Position numbers and translations under genes: made by a program. From Dethiosulfatibacter aminovorans DSM 17477 (lineage in GTDB: Bacteria > Bacillota > Clostridia > Tissierellales > Dethiosulfatibacteraceae): a stretch of 32,731 nt of DNA. This document shows positions 8,898 through 18,534 of the stretch, piece by piece. Position 1 is the first letter of the stretch. Every line of letters starts with the position of its first letter. Under the pieces are notes generated by a model, which saw only the letters and a list, made by a program, of their open reading frames with translations, ran no database searches and had not been told where the DNA came from. The DNA lies in the NCBI RefSeq assembly GCF_900142005.1, contig NZ_FQZL01000035.1, positions 1-32,731 of the forward strand. Direction: 5' to 3'.

Positions 8898-10135
8898 AAA
8901 TAATAAAAACGGAAAATCTGAGCGTAGGATATGAGAACAAGGCTGTAGTCGACGGCATCGAAATAAGCGGACTCAAGGGACAGGTCGTATGTCTTCTGGG
9001 ACCCAACGGAGCGGGAAAGACTACCATATTGAGGACTTTGTCCGGACTTTTGAAGCCCGTGGGAGGCACGGTATACATAAACGATAAGGCCGTAGATGAA
9101 ATCAAGAAAAAGGATCTTGCAAAACAGCTGTCCGTAGTACTTACAGAAAGATTCTCAGGCGGACTCATGACAGTCTTCGAAGTTGTTTCAATGGGAAGAT
9201 ATCCCCATACGGGATATCTTGGAAGATTGAATGAAACTGACTTGGAGAAGGTATGGGAGGCCTTGGAAAGCGTCAACGCGGAAAAGCTGTCGGGAAGGTA
9301 TTTTGAGGAGCTCAGCGACGGTGAAAGGCAGAAGGTGCTGGTGGCAAGGGCCCTTGTTCAGGAGCCCGAGATCATAGTACTTGACGAACCTACAACCCAT
9401 CTGGATATTAGGCACAGGCTTGAGCTTATAGAGATATTGAAAAAGCTGAGCAAGGAAAAGAACATAACAGTGATCCTGTCCCTTCATGAGATTGACATGG
9501 CGCTTAAAAGCTGCGACAAGGTGGTTCTTGTAAAGGACAGCAAGATAATAGGCTACGGCATACCTGAGGACGTTGTGGATGAAACCATTATAAAAACCCT
9601 TTTCAGCATAAGGGATGCAAATTTCAACAATCTTCTTGGATCCATAGAGATATCCAACCTTATGGAACCCAAGGTCTTCGTGCTGGGGGGCAATGGATAC
9701 GGTTCTCCTGTCTACAGACTGCTTGCCAAGTACGGCATCGGGGCATTTACGGGTGTAATCCACAGAAATGACGTGGACTACGAGATAGCCAGAACAATGG
9801 GAATGGGAATAGAAAGTGAAGAGCCGTTTGTTGATATAAGTGAAAGTACCTATGAAAAAGCAAAAATGAATATGGGAAAGATGGATATTCTGGTAGATAC
9901 CGGATTCCCGGTTGGGACAACAAACAGAAGGAATATCGAAATGGTTCTTCATGCCCTGGAAAAAGGCAAAACGGTTATAAGCATGAGAAGCAAGGATGAA
10001 TGCAGGAGATATTTCGGTTCTGATTCCGAAAGGATAATCAACTGTCGGCTTGCATCAAACATTGTCGAAATAATTGGGAAACTGGAAAAAAATGAATATT
10101 TGAGCAAGGAAGTAAAGGAGAAAAGATATTGCTGA
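8894..10135 (+). CDS. FecE/BtuD-type importer ATPase with extra C-terminal domain
   Basis: Residues 1-255 form an ABC ATPase of the siderophore/cobalamin importer class: Walker A GPNGAGKTT (36-44), signature LSDGERQ (140-146), Walker B ending in D164-E165, then a switch histidine (SLHEID). It should drive the permease at 4988. The usual protein ends near residue 260; this one continues to 413 with an added domain that begins with a glycine-rich Rossmann-like turn (LGGNGYGSP, about 264-272) and contains a later VGTTNRRN motif. I do not recognise that domain with confidence; nucleotide or cofactor binding is a guess. Start ATG lies in a 4-bp overlap with the PHP gene, and the stop overlaps the next TTG start. 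Confidence 0.9.
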   Translation: MKIIKTENLSVGYENKAVVDGIEISGLKGQVVCLLGPNGAGKTTILRTLSGLLKPVGGTVYINDKAVDEIKKKDLAKQLSVVLTERFSGGLMTVFEVVSMGRYPHTGYLGRLNETDLEKVWEALESVNAEKLSGRYFEELSDGERQKVLVARALVQEPEIIVLDEPTTHLDIRHRLELIEILKKLSKEKNITVILSLHEIDMALKSCDKVVLVKDSKIIGYGIPEDVVDETIIKTLFSIRDANFNNLLGSIEISNLMEPKVFVLGGNGYGSPVYRLLAKYGIGAFTGVIHRNDVDYEIARTMGMGIESEEPFVDISESTYEKAKMNMGKMDILVDTGFPVGTTNRRNIEMVLHALEKGKTVISMRSKDECRRYFGSDSERIINCRLASNIVEIIGKLEKNEYLSKEVKEKRYC

Positions 10136-10968
10136 TAATTAATGATTTGACCAAGAAATACGGCAGCCTGACTGCTGTAGACAAATTGAACATGGAAATA
10201 AAAAAAGGTGAATTTTTTGGCCTTCTGGGACCCAACGGAGCTGGGAAGACCACAACTGTCAAAATGATAAGCACCCTTACACCCAAGACTGATGGGGACA
10301 TAATCATTGACAACAATAAAATGGACAGAAACCTCACTGCAATGAAGAAGAGAATAGGAATCGTTCCGCAGCAGAACAACCTGGAAAATGAAATGACGGC
10401 ATGGGAGAATCTTGAGCTCCACGGATGTCTCTACGGAATGGAAAAGGGAAGTAGAAGAAAGAGAATAGAAGAGCTTCTGGATTTCATCAAGCTCTCCGAC
10501 AGGTCAAATGACCTTGTAAGGACATTTTCCGGAGGAATGAAGAGAAAGCTTATGATTTCAAGGGCTCTGATGCATCAACCGGACCTGCTTCTTTTGGATG
10601 AACCTACGGTGGGACTGGACGCTGCTGCAAGAAGAAGCATGTGGAACCTCTTGAAGAAGCTGAAGAATGAAGGTTTGACGGTATTGCTGACGACCCACTA
10701 CATAGAGGAGGCCGAGACATTGTGCGACAGGGTTGGTCTGATCAACGGAGGAAGCCTGGTGGAAATGGATACTCCAGAGAAACTGATCGAGAAGGTGGGC
10801 AATTTTGTAGTCGAGTACTTTGACAATGGAGAAATAAGGGAAGACTTTTTTGACACGAGACGGGATGCTGCAATGTTTGCAGCCGATCTGAAAGGGGATA
10901 CAAAAATAAGGCCTTCGAATTTGGAGGATGTCTTTATTAAACTTACAAATGAAAGGGTTGGTGGATGA
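10129..10968 (+). CDS. ABC-2-type exporter ATPase (CcmA/DrrA family)
   Basis: Start is TTG at 10129, with AAAGGAG about 8 nt upstream and a normal ABC N-terminus (LLIINDLTKKYGSLTAVD) following. The product has Walker A GPNGAGKTT near residue 34, signature FSGGMKRK and Walker B LLLLDEPTVGLD, with a DrrA-like C-terminal tail. Length 279 is ordinary for the family. It overlaps the importer ATPase gene by 7 bp and the permease gene at 10965 by 4 bp, so the two form an ABC-2 transporter. These usually export drugs, lipids or other compounds. Its presence inside an import/chelatase operon suggests export of a product, by-product or secreted ligand; the substrate is unknown. Confidence 0.92.
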   Translation: MLIINDLTKKYGSLTAVDKLNMEIKKGEFFGLLGPNGAGKTTTVKMISTLTPKTDGDIIIDNNKMDRNLTAMKKRIGIVPQQNNLENEMTAWENLELHGCLYGMEKGSRRKRIEELLDFIKLSDRSNDLVRTFSGGMKRKLMISRALMHQPDLLLLDEPTVGLDAAARRSMWNLLKKLKNEGLTVLLTTHYIEEAETLCDRVGLINGGSLVEMDTPEKLIEKVGNFVVEYFDNGEIREDFFDTRRDAAMFAADLKGDTKIRPSNLEDVFIKLTNERVGG

Positions 10969-11702
10969 TGGGCGCATTAAAGGTTATTCTATGGCAGGAG
11001 CTTGTTCTTTTCAAGAGAAAATTCTGGGGTATCACTACGGGAGCGATGATTTCACCAATGCTTTATCTGATAGTTTTCGGATGGGGCCTTGGCGACGGAA
11101 TGCAGGTCGAGGGTCAGGACTACCTTACCTTTGTAATACCCGGAATTGTGGCTATGACAACCATGGTTGTGAGCTACAACAATCTGGCAAACAATATAAA
11201 TATATCGAGGATATATGAGAAGACATTCGAGTCATTCATGGTGGCTCCAATCAAGATGCATGTGTATGCACTGGCGAAGATTCTCGGAGGAGCATTGAGA
11301 GGCATGTATTCTGGTGCTCTGATAATACTCATAGTATCTGTATTCGGAACGAAACTGGCGGTCACTCCCTATTTCATTTTCGTCATGTTTCTCAACTGTA
11401 TGGTATTTTCGTCCATAGGATTCACAGTTGGTCTTATAATCAATTCGCATATGGAAATGTCAAAGTTCTCGAACTTTGTCATAACGCCCATGTCGTTCCT
11501 GTGCGGAACGTTCTTTTCACTGGGCAAGATGCCGATGATTGTAAAGGGACTCATAATGGTGCTTCCCCTGACACATACCAGTATAGCATTGAGGAGTACG
11601 GGAGAGAATTTAATGTCGGACATGATACATCCGGCAATACTGATAGCATACTTCATTGTAATGTTCTCGGTAGGAGTGAGAAAGTGCCTGAAGGCAGAAT
11701 AA
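10965..11702 (+). CDS. ABC-2-type transporter permease
   Basis: This 245-residue membrane protein has about six hydrophobic segments and the ABC-2 permease look (GAMISPMLYLIVFGWGLG near the N-terminus, a later CGTFFSLGKMP and the MVLPLTHTSIALRS region). ATG at 10965 overlaps the stop of the ATPase gene; ATG at 10968 is an equally usable start one codon later. It completes the exporter encoded with the gene at 10129. The gap to the ChlI-type gene is 27 bp, with AAAGGA ahead of that start, so the chelatase genes are probably on the same transcript. Confidence 0.9.
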   Translation: MMGALKVILWQELVLFKRKFWGITTGAMISPMLYLIVFGWGLGDGMQVEGQDYLTFVIPGIVAMTTMVVSYNNLANNINISRIYEKTFESFMVAPIKMHVYALAKILGGALRGMYSGALIILIVSVFGTKLAVTPYFIFVMFLNCMVFSSIGFTVGLIINSHMEMSKFSNFVITPMSFLCGTFFSLGKMPMIVKGLIMVLPLTHTSIALRSTGENLMSDMIHPAILIAYFIVMFSVGVRKCLKAE

Positions 11703-11729
11703 AAACATTAAAAGGAATAGGATATAAAT

Positions 11730-12770
11730 ATGAAGAACAATAAAACGGTTTATCCATTTACGGCAATCGTAGGGCAGGATAACATGAAAAAGGCTTTGAT
11801 CTTGAACATAATAGACCCGTCTCTCGGCGGAGTACTCATAAGAGGAGAGAAAGGAACAGCCAAGTCCACAGCTGTCCGCGCCCTGGCACAGCTCCTTCCT
11901 GAAAAGGAACAGATTGAAGGCTGTGAATTTGGATGCAGTCCAAAAGACCTGGGCAGCATGTGCAGCGAATGCCGCAAAAAAGTGGAGGTTAAAGAGAATA
12001 TAAATGTAAGCAACAGGAAGATGAGGGTAATAGAATTGCCCGTCAGCGCAACTGAAGACAGGGTGGTAGGTACTCTTGACATCGAGCATGCCATCAAGAA
12101 GGGAGAAAAGAGATTCGAACCCGGAATCCTGGCACTGGCAAACAGAAACATACTATATGTAGACGAAGTAAACCTTTTGGACGACCATGTGGTCGATGTA
12201 CTTCTCGATTCTGCTGCCATGGGCGTAAACACAGTCGAGAGGGAAGGAGTTTCATTTTCACACCCGGCAAATTTCGTACTTGTTGGAACGATGAATCCTG
12301 AAGAAGGGGATTTGAGACCCCAGCTGCTGGACAGGTTTGGCATGGTTGTCGATGTAGTTGGAGAAAGGGATACAAACAAGAGAGTGGAAGTCATTAAAAG
12401 AAGACTGGATTATGAGAAGGACGATGCGGACTTTATGGCTCGATACAAAAACAGTCAGGAAGACCTTGCCGAAAGAATTGAGAAGGCAAAAAAACTTCTT
12501 GAACAAGTTGAATTTGACGACAGGGTTCTGGAAATGGCTGCAGAGGTATCCATAAACATGGATGTTGACGGACACAGGGCGGACATAAGCATGATAAAGA
12601 CAGCTGTGGCAATTGCTGCATTCAACGACAGGGACAAGGTGACCGGTGACGACTTGATCGAGGCTGCCGGATTTGTACTGCCTCACAGAATGAGAAGAAA
12701 GCCTTTTGAAGACAGGACAATGGACTTTTCCGATGTGGAAAAAATAATAAGGAACATCGAATCAAAATAG
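11730..12770 (+). CDS. Magnesium/cobalt chelatase AAA+ subunit (ChlI/BchI type) with a four-cysteine insertion
   Basis: This 346-residue AAA+ protein belongs to the BchI/ChlI family: [17 protein letters not shown] at the N-terminus, Walker A GEKGTAKS (39-46), Walker [11 protein letters not shown], then [18 protein letters not shown]. It powers metal insertion (or removal) by a CobN/BchH catalytic subunit. Cysteines C65, C69, C78 and C81 form C-x3-C-x8-C-x2-C in the segment after the Walker A helix, a likely metal or iron-sulfur site; similar cysteines occur in some archaeal/clostridial homologues as far as I recall. It lacks a VWA domain, which is supplied by the gene at 16576. The CobN gene starts 35 bp downstream. 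Confidence 0.92.
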   Translation: MKNNKTVYPFTAIVGQDNMKKALILNIIDPSLGGVLIRGEKGTAKSTAVRALAQLLPEKEQIEGCEFGCSPKDLGSMCSECRKKVEVKENINVSNRKMRVIELPVSATEDRVVGTLDIEHAIKKGEKRFEPGILALANRNILYVDEVNLLDDHVVDVLLDSAAMGVNTVEREGVSFSHPANFVLVGTMNPEEGDLRPQLLDRFGMVVDVVGERDTNKRVEVIKRRLDYEKDDADFMARYKNSQEDLAERIEKAKKLLEQVEFDDRVLEMAAEVSINMDVDGHRADISMIKTAVAIAAFNDRDKVTGDDLIEAAGFVLPHRMRRKPFEDRTMDFSDVEKIIRNIESK

Positions 12771-12805
12771 CATCGGAATTCGGTTGACCAATCTAGGAGG
12801 ACTTT

Positions 12806-15800
12806 ATGTTGAAACTTGCTATTATTATGACTGTTACGGAACCCTTCCTCGTATTCAAGGAGGCGCAGCTGGCGCTGGAGGAACAGTATCCGGGCGAATT
12901 CTCAATCAGCATGTACAATACGACAGAGCTTGACAACAACAAAGAAACATATGATGCATGTCTTGAGGCGACGAAGGATGCGGACTTTGTGTTCATGAAC
13001 ATCCACGGCTCACTTTCGTTTTTCAAGAGCTTCAAGGATTATTACGGAATAATAAAAGGAAATAAGAAATTCTTTATAAATACAACAATTGAAGAGGAAG
13101 TAGCCGAGCTTTTTCCTGAATCGGGAATAATGCCGGAGGATTTCGAAATCATTTACAAGTACTATAAGTCGGGAGGGTCAAAAAACCTCGGCAATCTTGT
13201 GAAATGGCTGGGAAACCAGTTCGGGAGGGGTAAGTATGCCATTGACGACCCCGCATGCCCGAAATGGAGCGGAATATACGACCCTGACTTCGATACGGAG
13301 TACGAGGAAGCTTATCTTGAAAAGGTAAGGGAGAGCAAGGATCCCGTGGTGGGAATAATAGTCAACGTACTCTTGCTTCAGAAGAAAAACCTTGCCCATG
13401 TGGATGCCCTCATAAGAAGCGTGAGAAACCAGGGAGCAGTTCCCCTCTGCGTATATTCGGACATGCTGCCCGACAGTAATCTGGGATGTGAAGGCATAAG
13501 GGCAACCCTTGAAAGATGCATGATGTACGAGGGAAGGACGGTTGTCGATTCCATAATAAACACTACGGCCTTCAGCCTTACAATACTGGCAGACCCCGGA
13601 GACGGCTCGAAGCCTAAAGAAACAAGCGTATTCGACCTTTTTGACGTTCCAGTCATGCAGGCAATGACGACCCTTCAGTCCTATGAGGAATGGAATGATT
13701 CCGTCAGGGGACTTGACGGGCTGTCACTAAGCTGGAGCGTTTTCCAGCCGGAGTTCGACGGACAGATCATAGCCTATCCCTATGCGACCTCTGAAAAGGT
13801 GGATACGGATCTTGGACCGAAAAAGGTATCCATGCCCATCGAGGACCGTGTTGAAAGCATTGTCTCCCTGGCGATCAACTGGGCAAAACTGAGACACATA
13901 AAAAACGACAAGAAGAAGGTTGCAATAATCCTCCACAACAATCCGCCGAGGAATGACAATATAGGAGGAGCAGCAGGACTTGATACTCCCGTTTCAGTCT
14001 TCGATATGGTCAGCAGACTTGAAGAAACAGGAGTTCAGACGGATTATCGCTTCAGCGACGGCAAGGACATCATAGACAGGATAATAAACGGCCTGACCAA
14101 TGACGGAAGGTGGTCGTCGCCTGAGAGCATGCTTGAGAAAAGCATCGATACGGTTAACGAGGACAAGTACAGGGAATGGTATGAAAGGTTCATACCGAGG
14201 ATAAAGGAAAATCTGGTCAAATATTGGGGAGAGCCGCCGGGAGACTTCATGGCTGTTGACGACAAGATACTGATTCCGGGCATACTGAACGGAAACATAT
14301 TCATTGGACTTCAGCCACCCAGGGCCTTTGAGGAAAAGGCCGAGGAAATGTACCACAGTACGGACATACCCTGTCCCCACCAGTACATAGGATTCTACAA
14401 CTGGGTTGAAAAGGTATTTGAAGCCGACGTTATAGTCCACGTGGGAACCCACGGAACCGTAGAGTGGCTTCCGGGCAAGGAGGTTGGACTGTCCAAGGAC
14501 TGTTACAGCGACATCTGCATAGGTACCGTGCCCCATCTGTACTCATATATAATCAATGCACCGGGAGAGGGGTCGGCTGCAAAAAGAAGGACATATGCGG
14601 CTCTTGTTGACTATATGGTGGCTTCAATGGTGGAAAGCGGAGTATATGACGAACTTGCCGAGATGGACGAGCTGATGAAGCAGTACTACCATGTGAAGGC
14701 GGCGGATCCAAAGAAGATTCCCCTGGTTGAGAAGCAGATAGTGGATCTGGCTGTCAGAATGAATCTTAATGACGACCTTGCAATAAGCCTTGAGGAAATG
14801 GAGGCAGATGCCGAGGAGTGCATCAAGAAGCTCCACTCATGGGTTAGCAATATCCAGGCCTGCGACATAAACGACGGATTCCATATATTCGGAATGGTAC
14901 CGAAAGGAGACCGTTTCAGGAACATGCTGAAGATGCTCGTGAGGAACAGGAACGGAGATGTCCCCTCCTTCCGCAAGAGCGTATGCGATATGCTGGGCCT
15001 TGACTTTGAAGAGCTGCTGGCTTCTCCGGAAACGGCTACGAAAGATGGAAAGTCCTATGGAATACTGCTGGCGGAAGCTGATGAAACAGGCAGAGACATT
15101 TTCCTTGAGCTTGAAAAGAACAATTTCGATGAAAAATCCATAGGCCAAATAATAGACCTGTTCAAGGTTGATGATGCCAATGACGTCGAGAGTCTGAAGA
15201 CTTGTCTCGGCTATGTGTGCAACTTCGTCAAGCCGAGGGTCATGAGAATAACAGACGAGATGGATAATTTCATCGGAGGAGTGAACGGAAGGTTTGTTCC
15301 GCCGGGACCATCGGGAGCTCCTACAAGGGGAAATGCAGCGATACTGCCTACGGGAAGAAACTTCTATTCTGTAGACCCGGGAGCAATGCCTTCACGCTCT
15401 TCATGGGAGATAGGAAAGACTCTGGGTGACCAGCTCCTTGAAAGATATCTCAATGATGAAGGTGAATACCCGGAAAGCGTATCAATGCTGGTGTATGCAA
15501 CGGAATCAATGAGGACATATGGTGATGACATAGCAGAGACCTTCTATCTGTTGGGCGCACGGCCCGTATGGCTTGGAACAACCGACAGGGTCATTGGAAT
15601 AGAAGCTATACCCATGGAGGAGCTTGGCCGTCCAAGAATAGATGTAACACTGAGGATTACCGGTCTTTTCAGGGACGCATTTCCAAACCTCATCGAGCGT
15701 GTTGAGGATGCGGTGAATCTTGTGGCATCACTTGATGAAGACGATGAAGTCAACTATGTGAAGAAGCATGTTGACGAGGAAGTTGCAGAACTTGTCAAGC

Positions 15801-16558
15801 AGGGCGTTGACTTGGAGCTTGCACAGGAACACTCCCTCATCAGGGTATTCGGGGATGCCCCCGGAGCATATGGCGCAGGGGTGTGCAATGTGGTGGAAAG
15901 CAAGAAGTGGAATGACGTGACGGATTTGGGAAAAGTATATACCACTTGGGGATGCCATGCATACGGCAAGAAGCTTCATGGGGATAAAATGCCTGAATTG
16001 TTTGCCCTCAGGATGAAGAAGGTCAATGTAGCGGTCAAGAACGAATCCACAAGGGAAGTCGACATGCTTGACAGCGATGACTTCTACAATTATTTCGGCG
16101 GCATGGTGGCTGCCATCACTACCCACAGCGGAAGCCAGAAGCCGGCATACATTCCCAGCACATCCGATACGGACCACGTAGAGACCTTGACTCTTCACGA
16201 AGAGGCCTCCAGGGTTATGAGGGCAAGGGTCAACAATCCTAAATGGGTAGAGGGCCTCAAAAAGCACGGTTACAGAGGAGCCAAACAGGTTTCGGCAATG
16301 ATGGATTTTACATTCGGATGGGATGCTACCACTGATGTTATAGACGACTGGATGTATGACTGCATAGCTGAAAGGTATGTGTTCAACAAGGAGAATTCGG
16401 ACTGGATGAGGGATGTGAATCCTTGGGCCCTCCACAGCGTTACAGAAAGGCTTCTTGAGGCAAATCAGAGAAATATGTGGAATGCATCTGAAGAGAGTGT
16501 TGAAAAACTGACCAAGGTTTACATGGAGATGGAAGGAAATATCGAAGAGCTTGGATAA
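12806..16558 (+). CDS. cobN: CobN/BchH-family chelatase catalytic subunit
   Basis: At 1250 residues this is full length for the large tetrapyrrole-binding subunit of class I chelatases. Family motifs are clear: HVGTHGTVEWLPGKE (H545, H549, E553), PSGAPTRGNAAILPTGRNFYSVDP, and a C-terminal half with WGCHAYGKK and NPWALHSVTERLLE. ATG at 12806 has a strong TAGGAGG site 5 nt upstream. It is flanked by its two AAA+ partners. In aerobes CobN inserts cobalt into hydrogenobyrinic acid diamide, but here CbiK, the early cobaltochelatase, is in the same locus, so a different reaction is likely: metal removal from imported heme or corrinoid (as reported for CobN-like HmuS), or insertion into another tetrapyrrole. 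Symbol marks family, not proven function. Confidence 0.93.
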   Translation: MLKLAIIMTVTEPFLVFKEAQLALEEQYPGEFSISMYNTTELDNNKETYDACLEATKDADFVFMNIHGSLSFFKSFKDYYGIIKGNKKFFINTTIEEEVAELFPESGIMPEDFEIIYKYYKSGGSKNLGNLVKWLGNQFGRGKYAIDDPACPKWSGIYDPDFDTEYEEAYLEKVRESKDPVVGIIVNVLLLQKKNLAHVDALIRSVRNQGAVPLCVYSDMLPDSNLGCEGIRATLERCMMYEGRTVVDSIINTTAFSLTILADPGDGSKPKETSVFDLFDVPVMQAMTTLQSYEEWNDSVRGLDGLSLSWSVFQPEFDGQIIAYPYATSEKVDTDLGPKKVSMPIEDRVESIVSLAINWAKLRHIKNDKKKVAIILHNNPPRNDNIGGAAGLDTPVSVFDMVSRLEETGVQTDYRFSDGKDIIDRIINGLTNDGRWSSPESMLEKSIDTVNEDKYREWYERFIPRIKENLVKYWGEPPGDFMAVDDKILIPGILNGNIFIGLQPPRAFEEKAEEMYHSTDIPCPHQYIGFYNWVEKVFEADVIVHVGTHGTVEWLPGKEVGLSKDCYSDICIGTVPHLYSYIINAPGEGSAAKRRTYAALVDYMVASMVESGVYDELAEMDELMKQYYHVKAADPKKIPLVEKQIVDLAVRMNLNDDLAISLEEMEADAEECIKKLHSWVSNIQACDINDGFHIFGMVPKGDRFRNMLKMLVRNRNGDVPSFRKSVCDMLGLDFEELLASPETATKDGKSYGILLAEADETGRDIFLELEKNNFDEKSIGQIIDLFKVDDANDVESLKTCLGYVCNFVKPRVMRITDEMDNFIGGVNGRFVPPGPSGAPTRGNAAILPTGRNFYSVDPGAMPSRSSWEIGKTLGDQLLERYLNDEGEYPESVSMLVYATESMRTYGDDIAETFYLLGARPVWLGTTDRVIGIEAIPMEELGRPRIDVTLRITGLFRDAFPNLIERVEDAVNLVASLDEDDEVNYVKKHVDEEVAELVKQGVDLELAQEHSLIRVFGDAPGAYGAGVCNVVESKKWNDVTDLGKVYTTWGCHAYGKKLHGDKMPELFALRMKKVNVAVKNESTREVDMLDSDDFYNYFGGMVAAITTHSGSQKPAYIPSTSDTDHVETLTLHEEASRVMRARVNNPKWVEGLKKHGYRGAKQVSAMMDFTFGWDATTDVIDDWMYDCIAERYVFNKENSDWMRDVNPWALHSVTERLLEANQRNMWNASEESVEKLTKVYMEMEGNIEELG

Positions 16559-16575
16559 TATGGGAGTGATATACG

Positions 16576-18504
16576 TTGTTTGATGAAAAAATTATATTTC
16601 CTTTTACAGCTGTAATTGGACAGGATGATATGAAAAAAGTCCTGATATGGAATATGGTTAATCCGGCCATAGGAGGCGTTTTGATAAGCGGTGAGAAGGG
16701 AACGGCAAAGTCGACTCTTGTAAGGGGTCTGTGTAATGTGATGCCGGATATAGATTTGGTGGAGCTGCCCCTTAACGTCACTGAGGACAGCTTGAGTGGA
16801 AATATCGACTTTGAGCATGCGGTCAAGCACGGTGAAAAGCGTTTCGAAGGAGGAATACTTCAGAAAGCCCACAACAATGTGCTGTATATAGACGAAGTGA
16901 ATCTTTTAAGCGACCACATAGTCAAGGCGTTGCTGGAATCTTCGGCTTCAGGAGTCAATATTGTTGAAAGAGAGGGGATTTCATTCCAGCATGAAGCCAG
17001 GTTCATACTTGTTGGAAGCATGAATCCCGAAGAAGGAGCATTGAGGCCCCAGTTTCTTGACAGGTTCGGACTGTATGTTGAAGTAAAGGGCGAAAGCGAT
17101 GTGAGGAAAAGGACAGAGATTGTAAGGCGGCGCATAAGGTATGAAAGAAATCCTGCCCGATACCTGGAGGAATGGAGAAGCCACAACGTGAAGCTCATGC
17201 AGAAGATTAAAAGGGCTAAAGAGGATCTGGACAAGGTGAGCGTGACACATAACGCCATGCAGCTTGCAGCTTCAATAGCAAAGGAAGCGAATTGCGCGGG
17301 CCACAGGGGCGAGCTTGTCATAATAGAAGCAGCGAAGGCTATTGCTGCTCTGGATTCAAGAATAGTGCTGAATATTGACGATATAAAGGAAGCTGCAAAA
17401 TTCGCTCTGCCTCACAGAGTAAGGGAAAATGATGAGACTAATGAGCCTGAACCCCAGGATATGCCTGATGATTCGGAAAACCAGGAAAATGAAGATATGG
17501 ATAATGACCAGCAGGACAATGATCAAAACGATTTTGAAAGGGAAGAACCCGACCAGCAAGAGGAACAGTCCGATCATGAGCCTGACAGCAGCCAGAATAC
17601 ACAGGATGGTTCAAGCGATGAAGATACGCCGCCTGAAATGGAAATGCCGGGAGAAGATTCTGAAAATGTAGATGATCCGGGGGAAGTCTTTGCAGTGTCA
17701 AAATGGTTGTCTGAGAACAAAAGAAGCATTGTGGAAAAGGGAAGCGGAAAGAGAAGCCTGGTCAAGACTTCTTCGAAGCAAGGAAGGTATGTTAGATACA
17801 GATGTCCTGTGAAAGGAAAGATCAATGACATAGCCATAGACGCAACATTGCGTGCATCGGCTCCCTATCAGTTGAAGAGGGATAGGAAGGGAATGGCTGT
17901 GGCCATAGATAAATCCGACATCAGGGTGAAGGTAAGGGAGAAAAGAACGGGAAACACCATCATCTTCGTTGTAGATGCAAGCGGTTCAATGGGAGCAAAC
18001 AAAAGAATGAAGGCGGTCAAGGGAGCCATAATGTCACTTCTGAACGATGCATATCAGAAAAGGGACAAGGTGGGAATGGTTGCATTCAAGAAAAGTTCAT
18101 CCGACTTGCTTTTGGGAATAACAAGAAGTGTGGAGCTGGCTGAAAAAAAACTGGCATCACTGCCCACTGGTGGGAGGACTCCTCTGGCGTCCGGTCTGGA
18201 TATGGCATATGAAATAGTAAAGGCTGAAAAGGCAAAAGACAAGGATATGCTGCCGGTCATTGTACTGGTGACTGATGGAAGGGCTACCTATGGATCAGGT
18301 AAAATGGATGCCTTTGACGAGGCTTTGATTTCCGCATCAAGAATTGGTGCAGAGGGAATCAAGTCCGTCGTTATCGATACGGATAATAATTTCATCAAAT
18401 TGAATCTTGCCGACAAGATTTCAAGTGCCATGAATGCAGACTGCTTCAAGATAGAGGATATCCGGACACAGGACATTGTTGCTGCTGTAAAGCTGTCTGT
18501 ATGA
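16576..18504 (+). CDS. Chelatase AAA+/VWA fusion subunit (ChlI-ChlD type)
   Basis: TTG at 16576 is used, with GGGAGTGA upstream; the family N-terminus (FPFTAVIGQDDMKK) follows at once. The 642 residues comprise an AAA+ module with Walker A GEKGTAKS (39-46) and LYIDEVNLL, a very acidic Asp/Glu/Gln/Asn-rich linker at about 292-375, and a VWA integrin-like domain with a complete MIDAS: D467-x-S469-x-S471 (VDASGSMG), the threonine of PTGGRTPL and the aspartate of VLVTDGRA. ChlD-type subunits bridge the AAA+ ring and the CobN/BchH subunit. With the genes at 11730 and 12806 it makes a complete three-part chelatase. It starts 17 bp after cobN. Confidence 0.94.
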   Translation: MFDEKIIFPFTAVIGQDDMKKVLIWNMVNPAIGGVLISGEKGTAKSTLVRGLCNVMPDIDLVELPLNVTEDSLSGNIDFEHAVKHGEKRFEGGILQKAHNNVLYIDEVNLLSDHIVKALLESSASGVNIVEREGISFQHEARFILVGSMNPEEGALRPQFLDRFGLYVEVKGESDVRKRTEIVRRRIRYERNPARYLEEWRSHNVKLMQKIKRAKEDLDKVSVTHNAMQLAASIAKEANCAGHRGELVIIEAAKAIAALDSRIVLNIDDIKEAAKFALPHRVRENDETNEPEPQDMPDDSENQENEDMDNDQQDNDQNDFEREEPDQQEEQSDHEPDSSQNTQDGSSDEDTPPEMEMPGEDSENVDDPGEVFAVSKWLSENKRSIVEKGSGKRSLVKTSSKQGRYVRYRCPVKGKINDIAIDATLRASAPYQLKRDRKGMAVAIDKSDIRVKVREKRTGNTIIFVVDASGSMGANKRMKAVKGAIMSLLNDAYQKRDKVGMVAFKKSSSDLLLGITRSVELAEKKLASLPTGGRTPLASGLDMAYEIVKAEKAKDKDMLPVIVLVTDGRATYGSGKMDAFDEALISASRIGAEGIKSVVIDTDNNFIKLNLADKISSAMNADCFKIEDIRTQDIVAAVKLSV

Positions 18505-18534
18505 TAGGAATAAAATGATTTTGAAGGAAATATT

